A DNA stretch of 64,000 nucleotides from an uncultured Methanomassiliicoccales archaeon. Its GTDB lineage: Archaea; Thermoplasmatota; Thermoplasmata; Methanomassiliicoccales; Methanomethylophilaceae. Position numbers and translations under genes: made by a program. The stretch is taken from NCBI GenBank assembly GCA_934702355.1, contig CAKUXX010000007.1, positions 1 to 64,000 of the forward strand. The letters run 5' to 3'. Positions 18,367 through 26,692 of the stretch are shown one piece after another. The notes beneath the pieces were generated by a model. It saw nothing but the letters and a program-made list of their open reading frames with translations, was not told where the DNA came from and did no database searches. Numbering within the stretch: position 1 is the stretch's first letter; each line of letters begins with the position of its first letter.

Positions 18367-19044
18367 TTATATAATAGGTCATACAGAAAACCCCGGATCT
18401 CGAACCATATTGGAAACAGATGAGTGCTCGTCACAGAAGTGTCGGAACATCTTGGTCTACCCTATGATGCGCCTGGACCGAGGGCACTTCCTGAGATCGG
18501 GTATTTGATGTTGTCAGGTTCTTTGCCTTTCAACCCTCAAAGCTAAAGAAACATGGGGCAGAGTGACTTTGACCACGAGCTATTTAATCAATGAGGTCGT
18601 GATTCTCATCGTGACGGAGGAATCCCTAAGGGTGGGCTTTTAGACACCGGGACGATGATGACCGCATGAGGGCACACTGAGTCGTTCAATAATACACGGG
18701 TCGTACTTTCACAAATTCCATCGACAACGGTAACTGTGTGCCTGGCGTTGTCGTGGGTTCCTCATTTTGCAGTTCTATCTTGTATTGTAACCCGCTCAGA
18801 ATCATCTTCGGAAAAAGCGGTAAGTTAACCATTATTTCCGATTAGTCATCGTCGGACGATCGAAGGATCTGCAACTCGGATGACATCCGGAAACGGAATG
18901 ATCCTCGTCACAGAAATGTCCGGAACCTCTGTAACGTAGAAATACCACCACGCATGATGGCCCGACAGAAGGAAGTGCGTCGGTACTGACGGGGTAAGAA
19001 TTCCGGGAAGGCCCTGATGCGCATACAATAGATCGGAGGTGAAC
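18367..19044. other. long intergenic region with duplicated segment
   Basis: Nearly 680 bases with no supported gene. The segment after copy B (to about 18455) and after copy C (to about 18932) share a core reading CTCGTCACAGAA.TGTC.GGAAC, about 45-48 bases downstream of each repeat, so a unit of about 125 bases is duplicated. Between the two units (18456-18807) nothing is recognised. The right end carries GGAGGTGA, the ribosome site of the next gene. Confidence 0.6.
18808..18841. repeat. 34-nt partly palindromic repeat, copy C
   Basis: TCGGAAAAAGCGG, spacer TAAGTTAA, then CCATTATTTCCGA. It stands alone, 475 bases from copy B, with no ATPase gene beside it. It may represent an empty site, the promoter of a lost gene, or the flank of a deleted cassette. 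Confidence 0.8.
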
Positions 19045-19857
19045 ATGTTGACGAAGTACGAATCACTCGGCGATGCGATCGAGGAATCGGTCCGCAGCTC
19101 CTGCGAAGGCAAGGATGTTGGGATAGCATTCTCGGGCGGTCTTGATTCCGGGCTCATCGCCGCACTCGCGAAGAAGTACGCCCGCTCCGTCACGCTTTAC
19201 ACCTGCGGTTCCGACGGGGCGTTCGACGTCCGTGCCGGAGAGGAACTCGCCGGAAGGCTCGGTCTCCCGTGGAAGCATGTCAGGATATGCAAGGAGACCC
19301 TCGAGGACGAGATCCGTCATTTCATAAGGGCGACGGGCACCGACGACCCGTTCACCATTTCATACGATCTGCAGCTCTTCACCGTCTGCAAGTATTCGGA
19401 AGAGAGCATCATCCTCTCCGGACAGGGCGCGGACGAGTACTTCATGGGCTGCGCCAAGTTCGTGGAATGCGCCGACTGCGACTACAACGCCTATGTCAAG
19501 GACGGCGTCAAGAGGCTCATGGAGATCTCCGTCCCCTGCGAGCTCAGCATAGCGGAACATTTCGGCAAGACCCTGAAGTACCCGTATCTCGAAGACAACG
19601 TGCTCCATGAGATAGCCAAAGTCGATCCGGCGGACCTGAAACCCGTCGATCTCGATTCCAGGAAGAAGGTTCTCAAAGACATCGCCGTGTATCTCGGATA
19701 CCCCTATCTGGAGAAGAGGATCAAGAAGGCCTCCCAATACGGATCCGGGACCACGGACATCATCCGCGCCATAGCCAAATCGAAGGGGATGATGTTCAAC
19801 AGGTACATCCAATCCGTCTACGACGAGGTCGTCCGGGAAAGCCCCGAAAGGGAATGA
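19045..19857 (+). CDS. asparagine synthase-like PP-loop ATP pyrophosphatase
   Basis: A 270-residue protein resembling the synthetase half of asparagine synthase B, without the N-terminal glutaminase. The ATP-PP loop is IAFSGGLDSGLIAALAKK (residues 28-45); the second motif LSGQGADEYFMGCAKF (about 130) matches the SGxGADE motif of AsnB. A C-terminal helical region with a KRIKKASQYGSGT segment resembles AsnB's end. ATG 19045 follows GGAGGTGA (19035-19042) with ideal spacing. It could adenylate a carboxylate and use free ammonia, or act on an unknown substrate. AsnB-like stand-alone synthetase domains are known in methanogens, with roles not settled. Confidence 0.8.
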   Translation: MLTKYESLGDAIEESVRSSCEGKDVGIAFSGGLDSGLIAALAKKYARSVTLYTCGSDGAFDVRAGEELAGRLGLPWKHVRICKETLEDEIRHFIRATGTDDPFTISYDLQLFTVCKYSEESIILSGQGADEYFMGCAKFVECADCDYNAYVKDGVKRLMEISVPCELSIAEHFGKTLKYPYLEDNVLHEIAKVDPADLKPVDLDSRKKVLKDIAVYLGYPYLEKRIKKASQYGSGTTDIIRAIAKSKGMMFNRYIQSVYDEVVRESPERE

Positions 19858-20002
19858 TTCCGTCCGGGACTCCGTTTTTCCATCGTTTTTCCCTGCAAAT
19901 CGGTATGTTGCGGGGGCCATCGGACAGATATGACCGAAACAAGGACCCCATGGTTTATTAAAAGGCGAGTGTTAGGGGACCCAAAGAGGATATGGTGTAA
20001 TC

Positions 20003-21145
20003 ATGTCTGCTGAGAAAGTCACAGTTTCTGTAATCAAAGCCGACGTCGGTTCCGTCGTCGGTCACTCTAGGCCTCACCCGTCCATGCTCGAAGCCAGCAA
20101 GGAGATCCTTGCCGACGCGCAGAAGCAGGGAATCATCGAGGACTTCTACGTAACCCGTGTCGGAGACGACATCAACCTTTACATGACCCACTACAAGGGC
20201 GAGGGCAACAAGGATGTCCACGGAGCCGCCTGGGAGTGCTTCCAGAAGGCCGCCAAGATCGCAAAGTCCATGAAGCTCTACGCCGCCGGACAGGACATCC
20301 TCACCGATGCATTCTCCGGAAACGTCAAAGGAGCCGGACCCGGATCCGCCGAGATGTCCTTCGAGGAAAGGGGATCCGAACCCCTCATGTTCTTCATGGC
20401 CGACAAGACCGAGCCCTCCGCATACTCCCTGCCCCTGTCCCGCATCTTCCTCGACCCGTTCACAACCACCGGACTCGTCGTCGATGCAAGGGCCAAGAAG
20501 GGATTCGATGTCGAGATCCAGGACGTCATCGGACACAAGAAGGTCGTCATGCAGTCCCCCGAGGAGACCCTGAGCATCCTCTCGCTGCTCGGAGACACCT
20601 CCAGATACGCCATCAAGAGGATCAACTCCAGGTCCGGAATCGGACCCGCATGCGTCGTCTCCACCGACAAGCTCAACCTCACCGCAGGAAAGTACATCGG
20701 AAAGGACGACCCCGTCTGCGTCTGCCGTGCTCAGAGCGGACTTCCCTCCGTCGGAGAGTACCTCCAGCCCTTCATGAACACCACCATGCTCGTCGCAGGA
20801 TGGATGAGGGGATCGCACTACGGTGCATTCTACCCCTGCTCCCCCGAGGACTCAGATCCCGTCTACTTCGACGGACCTCCAAGAATCTGCTGCCTCGGAT
20901 TCCAGCTGAACGAAGGAAAGCTCCAGGGTCTCGAGCCCATGGGCGCCAAGAACGGAGAGCACATCCCCGTCGACTTCTTCGGCAACCAGACCTGGGACCT
21001 CGCCAGGCAGAACTCGATCAAAGCGAGCAAGTTCATGAGAAGCCAGGGACCCTTCATGCCCTCCATCCTCGGACCCGAGGAGATGGAGTACACATCCAGG
21101 CCCGAGGTCCTCAAAGAGCTGACCTCCAGGTTCGAGGATCTGTGA
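20003..21145 (+). CDS. fbp: fructose-1,6-bisphosphate aldolase/phosphatase
   Basis: A 380-residue bifunctional class V enzyme that condenses triose phosphates to fructose 1,6-bisphosphate and dephosphorylates it to fructose 6-phosphate, committing carbon to gluconeogenesis. The N-terminal VSVIKADVGSVVGHSRPHP (metal and catalytic region), FYVTRVGDDINLYMTH and FLDPFTTTGLVVD are diagnostic, and length is normal. A TATA box (TTTATTAAAA, 19952-19961) is present, with a short leader. tpiA follows after 5 bases, so the two consecutive gluconeogenic steps are co-transcribed. Codon use is strongly biased, consistent with high expression. Confidence 0.97.
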   Translation: MSAEKVTVSVIKADVGSVVGHSRPHPSMLEASKEILADAQKQGIIEDFYVTRVGDDINLYMTHYKGEGNKDVHGAAWECFQKAAKIAKSMKLYAAGQDILTDAFSGNVKGAGPGSAEMSFEERGSEPLMFFMADKTEPSAYSLPLSRIFLDPFTTTGLVVDARAKKGFDVEIQDVIGHKKVVMQSPEETLSILSLLGDTSRYAIKRINSRSGIGPACVVSTDKLNLTAGKYIGKDDPVCVCRAQSGLPSVGEYLQPFMNTTMLVAGWMRGSHYGAFYPCSPEDSDPVYFDGPPRICCLGFQLNEGKLQGLEPMGAKNGEHIPVDFFGNQTWDLARQNSIKASKFMRSQGPFMPSILGPEEMEYTSRPEVLKELTSRFEDL

Positions 21146-21150
21146 GAGCG

Positions 21151-21822
21151 ATGTTCAAAGCCCCTCCGGTGATAGTCAACTTCAAGGTCTACGCCGAGGT
21201 GGAGGGCCTTCGGGCCGCCACCCTGGCGAAGACCTGTCAGAAGGTCTCGAAGGAATCGGGTATTGAGATAGCCATCTGTCCCCCGGTCATCGATCTGGCC
21301 GTGCTCGCCCATGCCATGGACATCCCCGTCTACTCTCAGAACGTGGATCCCCTGTCACCCGGCGCGGGAACAGGATACGTCACGCCCTCGATGCTCCATT
21401 CGACCTTCGTGAAAGGCACTCTGATCAACCACTCCGAGCACAAGAAGCCCGCCGAAGAGGTCGGGAAATGCATTTCGATGTGCAAGGAGCTCGATATCGT
21501 CTCCTGTGCCTGCGCCGAGAACATTGACAAAGCCAAGGAGCTTGCCGTATTCGGACCCGAGATCATCGCCGTCGAGCCTCCGGAGCTCATCGGCGGAAAT
21601 GTCTCCGTCACATCTGCGGACCCCGGCATCGTTTCCGGTACCGTTGAAGCGGTGCATTCCGTCGACAAGGACATCTGCGTCCTCTGCGGAGCAGGAATCA
21701 AGACGGGCGAGGATGTCCGCGCAGCCATGGAGCTCGGTGCGGACGGTGTCCTCCTGGCCTCCGGCGTCGTGAAGGCCAAGGATCCCGAAGCGGCCCTCAG
21801 AGACCTGATCAAGTACATCTGA
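21151..21822 (+). CDS. tpiA: triosephosphate isomerase (archaeal type)
   Basis: A 223-residue short archaeal TIM that interconverts dihydroxyacetone phosphate and glyceraldehyde 3-phosphate. It has VNFKVYAE (catalytic Lys in NxK), LINHSEHK (catalytic His region), AVEPPELIG (catalytic Glu) and a C-terminal phosphate-binding LCGAGIKTGEDVRAA...GADGVLLASG. ATG 21151 lies 5 bases after the fbp stop; a longer open frame upstream is inside fbp and is not coding. It ends at a strong hairpin-T-run terminator. Confidence 0.96.
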   Translation: MFKAPPVIVNFKVYAEVEGLRAATLAKTCQKVSKESGIEIAICPPVIDLAVLAHAMDIPVYSQNVDPLSPGAGTGYVTPSMLHSTFVKGTLINHSEHKKPAEEVGKCISMCKELDIVSCACAENIDKAKELAVFGPEIIAVEPPELIGGNVSVTSADPGIVSGTVEAVHSVDKDICVLCGAGIKTGEDVRAAMELGADGVLLASGVVKAKDPEAALRDLIKYI

Positions 21823-21824
21823 AA

Positions 21825-21860
21825 CCGGCCCATACGGGCCGGACCTTTCCCTTTTTTTTT
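21825..21860 (+). terminator. intrinsic-type terminator after fbp-tpiA
   Basis: CCGGCCC (21825-21831) pairs with GGGCCGG (21836-21842) across a 4-base loop, followed by a run of nine or so T residues from 21852. Confidence 0.8.
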
Positions 21861-21920
21861 CTTCTATTTTCACTCCCTATGACCTCATCTGTTCCGGCTT
21901 CATAATGACATTAAAATAGT

Positions 21921-21934
21921 TGAACAATTGTTCA
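21921..21934. promoter_or_regulatory. TGAACAATTGTTCA palindrome, candidate metal-sensor operator
   Basis: A perfect 14-bp palindrome 16 bases before the HMA protein start, in the core promoter region of the metal-export operon. Its TGAACA/TGTTCA half-sites resemble operators of ArsR/SmtB-family metal sensors. The regulator gene is not in the window. Confidence 0.6.
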
Positions 21935-21949
21935 TATTTTCAAGTGATA

Positions 21950-22177
21950 ATGATGAAAGCCGTTCTCAAACTCGAAGGGCTCTGCTGCGCAAACTGCGCC
22001 GCGAAGATAGAGAGGGAGGTTCAGAAGATCCCCGATGTGGAGGAAGCGAACCTTTCCTTCATTACTCAGAAGCTCACGGTCATAGCCGATGAGAAGAATA
22101 TGGACAGGATTCTCGATGACGCCGCGAAGATCGCCAAGAAGATCGAAGGCAAGGTCAAAGTTGAAAGACTGAAGTGA
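21950..22177 (+). CDS. heavy-metal-associated (HMA) domain protein
   Basis: A 75-residue single-domain metal-binding protein with the ferredoxin-like HMA fold. The metal motif is GLCCANCAAKIE (CxxC with an extra preceding Cys), followed by the typical beta-alpha-beta pattern VEEANLSFITQKLTVIA. The start is ATG 21950 or the next codon, 21953, preceded by AGTGAT. It ends 4 bases before the P-type ATPase, which itself lacks an N-terminal HMA domain, so this is probably the detached metal-binding domain or chaperone of that pump. Confidence 0.9.
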   Translation: MMKAVLKLEGLCCANCAAKIEREVQKIPDVEEANLSFITQKLTVIADEKNMDRILDDAAKIAKKIEGKVKVERLK

Positions 22178-22181
22178 TGAG

Positions 22182-24083
22182 ATGAACGGATTCCAGCTGA
22201 AGATCGGGATCGGGGCGGTTCTCTTCGCAATAGGCCTCATCCTTCATTATGCACTGGACGCGAATGTTTTGGTCCAGCTTGCTGTATTCCTTCCTGCATA
22301 TCTCATCCTGGGTTACGATGTCATTCTGGATGCCCTCCGCAACATCGGCAACGGACAGGTGTTCGATGAGAACTTCCTCATGTTCATTGCCACCGCAGGA
22401 GCGTTCCTGATATCCGGACTCCCAGATGCGGGAGAGGTCATGTTCCCGGAGGCCGTCGCAGTCATGCTGTTCTTCAGGATCGGAGAATGGTTCGAGGACA
22501 GGGCCGTCGGAAAGACCCGCAAATCGATCAGCGACCTCATGGACATCCAATCCGAGACAGCCCATGTCATCAGGAACGGTTCCACGGAAACGGTCGATCC
22601 GGAAGATGTGGAGGTCGGGGAGACCATCGTCGTCATGCCCGGCGAGAAGATCCCGCTGGACGGGGTCATCACCAAAGGATCCACCTCCGTCGACACCCGC
22701 GCACTGACTGGGGAATCCATGCCACGCGACGTCTTCGTCGGAAAGGATGTCATTTCCGGTACCGTCAACCTGTCCTCCGTCATAGAGGTGGAAGTGACAA
22801 AGGCGTACGAGGATTCCACAGCATCCAAGGTTCTCGAACTCGTCGAGGAATCCGCCGCCAGGAAGGCCCCTACCGAGAAGTTCATCACGAAATTCGCCAG
22901 ATACTACACACCTGCCGTCGTCGTATCCGCTCTGCTGATAGGGATCATCCCCGGAGCACTCACAGGCCAATGGACCATGTGGATCTACAGGGCGCTGACA
23001 TTCCTTGTCGTCTCTTGCCCCTGCGCATTGGTGATATCCGTGCCGCTGAGCTACTTCTGCGGGATCGGAGCGGCCTCCAAGATGGGAATACTCGTCAAAG
23101 GCGGGAACTATCTGGAAGCCCTTTCCAAGACGGATACCGTCGTCTTCGACAAGACGGGGACGCTCACAAAGGGGGAGTTCCACGTCTCAATGGTCCATTC
23201 GGACACGATGGAGCATTCCGATCTGATCTCCACCGCCGCCAAGGCGGAGAGCATCTCGCTCCACCCCATCTCCAGATCGATAATCGAGGCCCACGGGAAG
23301 GAGATCGACCCCATGTGCGTCACCGATGCCGAGGAGATACCCGGCAAAGGCATCCGTGCGATTGTGGAAGGGATGGAGGTCTACATCGGAAACAGGAAGC
23401 TCATGGAGGACATCGGCGTCGAATACTGCAAAGAGGACGTCGCCGGGACCAACGTCCATGTGGCCATAGACGGCACCTATGCGGGACACATCGTCGTCGC
23501 GGATATCCTGAAGGATGATGCTGAGAAGGCAATGGACAGCCTCAGACGCGCAGGCGTCAGAAGGATTGCCATGTTGTCCGGGGATTCCAAGAACATCTGC
23601 ATGGATATCGGAACGAGACTCGGCATAGACGAGATCAGATACGAACTGTTGCCGTCCGATAAGACCGAGGCTCTCGCATCCATAATGGAGGGTTCGGAGG
23701 GTTCCAAGACCGTGTATGTGGGGGACGGCATCAACGATGCCCCGTCGCTTGCCATGGCCGATATCGGTATCGCAATGGGCGCCTTGGGATCGGATGCGGC
23801 GATCGAAGCTGCGGACATCGTCATCATGAACGATGCCCCGTCGAAGATAGCCGAATGCATCGGTCTTTCCAAGAAGGTCAACCGCATCGTGTATCAGAAC
23901 ATCATCTTCGCACTCGGAGTGAAGTTCGCCATACTGGGGACCACCATACTCGGCATCACCGACATGTGGGCCGCCGTCTTCGGGGATGTAGGGGTTTCCG
24001 TCATCGCCATCATGAACGCGATGAGGTGCATCGGCTTCTCCGAGATGCCCGAGGGACAGGTTTCCGCAGCGCCGGAAGCATGA
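22182..24083 (+). CDS. heavy-metal translocating P1B-type ATPase, Zn/Cd/Pb type
   Basis: A 633-residue membrane pump that exports soft divalent metals at the cost of ATP. The actuator motif is TGES; the intramembrane metal site CPC is in SCPCALVIS; the phosphorylation site is DKTGTLTKGEF; ATP-binding HP is in LHPISRSII; the hinge is VGDGINDAP. The C-terminal helices have Lys in LGVKFAILG and GDVG before SVIAIMNAMR, which fit the Zn2+/Cd2+/Pb2+ subgroup rather than the Cu+ one. It is in an operon with the HMA protein, likely derepressed by metal through the palindrome at 21921. Confidence 0.93.
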   Translation: MNGFQLKIGIGAVLFAIGLILHYALDANVLVQLAVFLPAYLILGYDVILDALRNIGNGQVFDENFLMFIATAGAFLISGLPDAGEVMFPEAVAVMLFFRIGEWFEDRAVGKTRKSISDLMDIQSETAHVIRNGSTETVDPEDVEVGETIVVMPGEKIPLDGVITKGSTSVDTRALTGESMPRDVFVGKDVISGTVNLSSVIEVEVTKAYEDSTASKVLELVEESAARKAPTEKFITKFARYYTPAVVVSALLIGIIPGALTGQWTMWIYRALTFLVVSCPCALVISVPLSYFCGIGAASKMGILVKGGNYLEALSKTDTVVFDKTGTLTKGEFHVSMVHSDTMEHSDLISTAAKAESISLHPISRSIIEAHGKEIDPMCVTDAEEIPGKGIRAIVEGMEVYIGNRKLMEDIGVEYCKEDVAGTNVHVAIDGTYAGHIVVADILKDDAEKAMDSLRRAGVRRIAMLSGDSKNICMDIGTRLGIDEIRYELLPSDKTEALASIMEGSEGSKTVYVGDGINDAPSLAMADIGIAMGALGSDAAIEAADIVIMNDAPSKIAECIGLSKKVNRIVYQNIIFALGVKFAILGTTILGITDMWAAVFGDVGVSVIAIMNAMRCIGFSEMPEGQVSAAPEA

Positions 24084-24156
24084 TCCCCCGAGAAACTTTT
24101 TCCGTCCTCTGGACAGGGTCCGATAGGATTATCCGTTTTCCTTGCATCCAGCATCT

Positions 24157-26229
24157 ATGGATGCACTCAAGAGATCCCTCGCGGCATTCGCCGTGATCGT
24201 GGTCATGCTCTGCGTCGTCCCGGCCTCCCTGGATGCGGACTCATCCACAGAGACCGACGGGCTCCTACTCTATCAGATCAGCCCGTACGGAAACGATGAG
24301 GGCGTCTCCATACGCAACTATGGAAACACCACGGTGAATCTTCTGAACTATCAGATTCAGACCAAAAACTACGAGCTGACGATCACCAAATCATATGACG
24401 TCAAGCCGGATTCGTTCATAACATTCTACAACACAGATGTCGAGAATTCCAACTTCACCACACAGGGCGAATCGTACAGATTCCTCGACTGCTGCTCTTC
24501 CAACAAGACCCTTACCGAGAAGAGCAACATCCTCGTCAACGGCGGCGACTACGTACACCTGATCGACAACAAGGGCAAGATCATCGATTCCGTCTACTAC
24601 GGAAGCAAGACCGAGACCGATCCCGACCACTGGGTGGACAGGCCCCTTTCGATATCGAGTCAGGGCTCTGTCAAGAGGGTGAACGGCTACGATACCGACT
24701 CATCCGTCGACTGGGTGAAGTACGTTATCGGAGGCACTAACTATGATTTCGATCCGAACCTCAAGTTCGATGCGAAGGTCACGCCCTTCCTCTTCCCCGA
24801 GAGCGGAGGGATCCCGGTCCTCAAAGCACTGGAATCCGCTACGAAGTACATCTACATAGAGATCTACATGCTCGCCAACGAGAACGTCTACTCGCTTCTG
24901 AGGGACAAACTGGATGCGGGCGTCGAAGTGAAGATCCTTGTGGAAGGTAATTCTGTCAACAAGGGCAGCGAGCTTGAGCCCAACCTCCCGTACATGCAGA
25001 CGCTGATCGATCACGGAGCAAGCATCCGCCTGATCGGTGTCGGAGACGATGGCGTCAAAGACCGTTTTGTCTACGACCATGCCAAATTCGCGGTCATCGA
25101 TGATCAGAAGGTGATCGTTACATCCGAGAATTGGACAAAGAGCAACCTCAACGGTTCCATATCCGAGAATCCGTACAAGGGAGACAATGGAAACCGCGGA
25201 TGGGGAGTTATAATCGAGAATTCACCCCAATATGTCGCATACATGAAAGGGGTCTTCGAGAACGACTTCAAGACCGATTACCAGGATGTTAAGGAGTTTA
25301 CAAAGGTCAATCCTCGCATCAACGCTGCCGTTCTAGGAGATTACAAATCACCTAAAGATGTTGCCTTCAAGTCATATTCGGCAAAGGTAACACCGATCCT
25401 CTCCTGTGACAACTCCGCCAAAGCTGTCAACTACTACATCTCTACAGCCAAGAATAGAGTATACTCCGAACAGCAAAGCTTCCAGGATTATTACATCGAT
25501 CAGAACATAATCTCCCCATTCAGCACCATGGCCTCCAAAGCTAGTAGTGTTGATTGCCGCCTCATTCTCTCCAGCAACTGCAGCAAAAATCTGGTCCTCC
25601 AGATTAATCAGACATCCCTCGTAAAAACCGCCTGGATGAACGGTTCTACTTACGTCCACAACAAAGGTGTGATCTGCGATGACATCTCTTTAGTATCGTC
25701 CATAAACTGGACCGATAACTCGTTCAAAAACAACAGGGAATGCTGCGTTGCCATCCAATCCAAGGAAGTGGCCGATTTCTTCACTGAATCGTTCATGCAG
25801 GACTTCAACAAGTTCTACACATACGACGGATTCAGCGTAGATATCACTGAGATCAAATCCTCCTATCCTGCAGGAAAGGAGATCACGCTCACTGTTTCTC
25901 CCACTCCCAGCACAGGCAACTACCAATACACATGGGACCTTGGAGACGGTTCTGACCCCATAGTCACAACCGTTCCCCGCATAACATGCACCCCGATCAA
26001 CAACGGAGATGCCTCGGCATATATGTTGAAAGTCACTGTAGAAGACCTTGATACCAAGAAAGTGGTGACAGTCAGCAAAACATACTCTGTCGTCGAAGAG
26101 GAAGAACAGGAACTAGGACTCATAGCAATTATCGCAGCCGCAGTAGTTGCTCTTGTAGCAATCTTCAAATCCGTATCTAGCAAGAAAAAGAAGAAAAAGA
26201 AGAACACCAACACCAAGCGTAGGAAGTGA
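24157..26229 (+). CDS. secreted, membrane-anchored phospholipase D-like protein
   Basis: A 690-residue extracellular protein. A signal peptide (residues 1-27, RSLAAFAVIVVMLCVVPASL) is followed by a lamin-tail-like beta domain to about residue 190, then two PLD modules with HKD motifs DHAKFAVIDD and VHNKGVICDD, each followed by the SxNWT motif (ENWTKSN, INWTDNS). A PKD-like domain (YTWDLGDGSDP) follows near residue 590, then a TM helix and a Lys-rich tail (KKKKKKK). PLD superfamily members cleave phosphodiesters in lipids or DNA; secreted LTD-PLD combinations suggest an extracellular nuclease. ATG 24157 is preferred over an upstream TTG at 24142. Confidence 0.85.
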   Translation: MDALKRSLAAFAVIVVMLCVVPASLDADSSTETDGLLLYQISPYGNDEGVSIRNYGNTTVNLLNYQIQTKNYELTITKSYDVKPDSFITFYNTDVENSNFTTQGESYRFLDCCSSNKTLTEKSNILVNGGDYVHLIDNKGKIIDSVYYGSKTETDPDHWVDRPLSISSQGSVKRVNGYDTDSSVDWVKYVIGGTNYDFDPNLKFDAKVTPFLFPESGGIPVLKALESATKYIYIEIYMLANENVYSLLRDKLDAGVEVKILVEGNSVNKGSELEPNLPYMQTLIDHGASIRLIGVGDDGVKDRFVYDHAKFAVIDDQKVIVTSENWTKSNLNGSISENPYKGDNGNRGWGVIIENSPQYVAYMKGVFENDFKTDYQDVKEFTKVNPRINAAVLGDYKSPKDVAFKSYSAKVTPILSCDNSAKAVNYYISTAKNRVYSEQQSFQDYYIDQNIISPFSTMASKASSVDCRLILSSNCSKNLVLQINQTSLVKTAWMNGSTYVHNKGVICDDISLVSSINWTDNSFKNNRECCVAIQSKEVADFFTESFMQDFNKFYTYDGFSVDITEIKSSYPAGKEITLTVSPTPSTGNYQYTWDLGDGSDPIVTTVPRITCTPINNGDASAYMLKVTVEDLDTKKVVTVSKTYSVVEEEEQELGLIAIIAAAVVALVAIFKSVSSKKKKKKKNTNTKRRK

Positions 26230-26251
26230 TCCGACGCATCTCATCAGAAAG

Positions 26252-26692
26252 ATGACCGGGGCCGATGTCATGTCGGTCTTCGGCATCCTAAACCTCAATC
26301 TGGATGACTTCTTCTCGGAGGATGTCATCCTCTTCTTCCTCCAACAGTGGCCGGAAGGACAGTTCGTGGCCACTGATTACAGGGGGGAGATCATCGGTGC
26401 CCTGTGCTCGGCCCGTCTGGACCCTTCCAGGGCATCGATCAGCCTCCTTGCCGTCGATTCCCAATACCGCGGAACTGGAGTGGGATCATCCCTCATGAAC
26501 TACTTCGACAGGGCCTGCATGATGAATGGCATCTCCACAACACAGCTGGAGGTCAGAGTAACCAACTCCAGCGCCATCGGATTCTATCAGAAACGCGGAT
26601 ACCGTATCACCGAGACACTTCCGTCATTCTACAACGACGGCGGTGCAGGATACCGCATGGTCAGATCCTCAGGTCCCTTCAGTCCTTCCTGA
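26252..26692 (+). CDS. GNAT-family N-acetyltransferase (RimI-like)
   Basis: A 146-residue GNAT protein. The acetyl-CoA pyrophosphate loop is QYRGTGVGSSLM (about residue 75), preceded by the core strand SISLLAVDS and followed by LEVRVTNSSAIGFYQKRGY, the typical RimI-like motif B. It probably acetylates a protein N-terminus or small amine; the substrate is unknown. It follows the PLD-like gene by 22 bases and may be co-transcribed. Its end overlaps the end of the convergent surface-protein gene by 14 bases. Confidence 0.85.
   Translation: MTGADVMSVFGILNLNLDDFFSEDVILFFLQQWPEGQFVATDYRGEIIGALCSARLDPSRASISLLAVDSQYRGTGVGSSLMNYFDRACMMNGISTTQLEVRVTNSSAIGFYQKRGYRITETLPSFYNDGGAGYRMVRSSGPFSPS

Noticed and set aside
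18164..18508. Plus-strand open frame of 114 codons over the ATPase start and repeat B
   Set aside because: Antisense to the ATPase N-terminus and runs through the repeat; no ribosome site or recognisable product.
17017..18841. CRISPR array from the three 34-nt repeats
   Set aside because: Spacing is 1,282 and 441 bases with a gene between, the repeats are diverged, and no cas genes are present.
20236..21150. Extended N-terminus for triosephosphate isomerase
   Set aside because: The upstream part is an Arg-rich off-frame reading of fbp; the ATG at 21151 gives the conserved archaeal TIM start.
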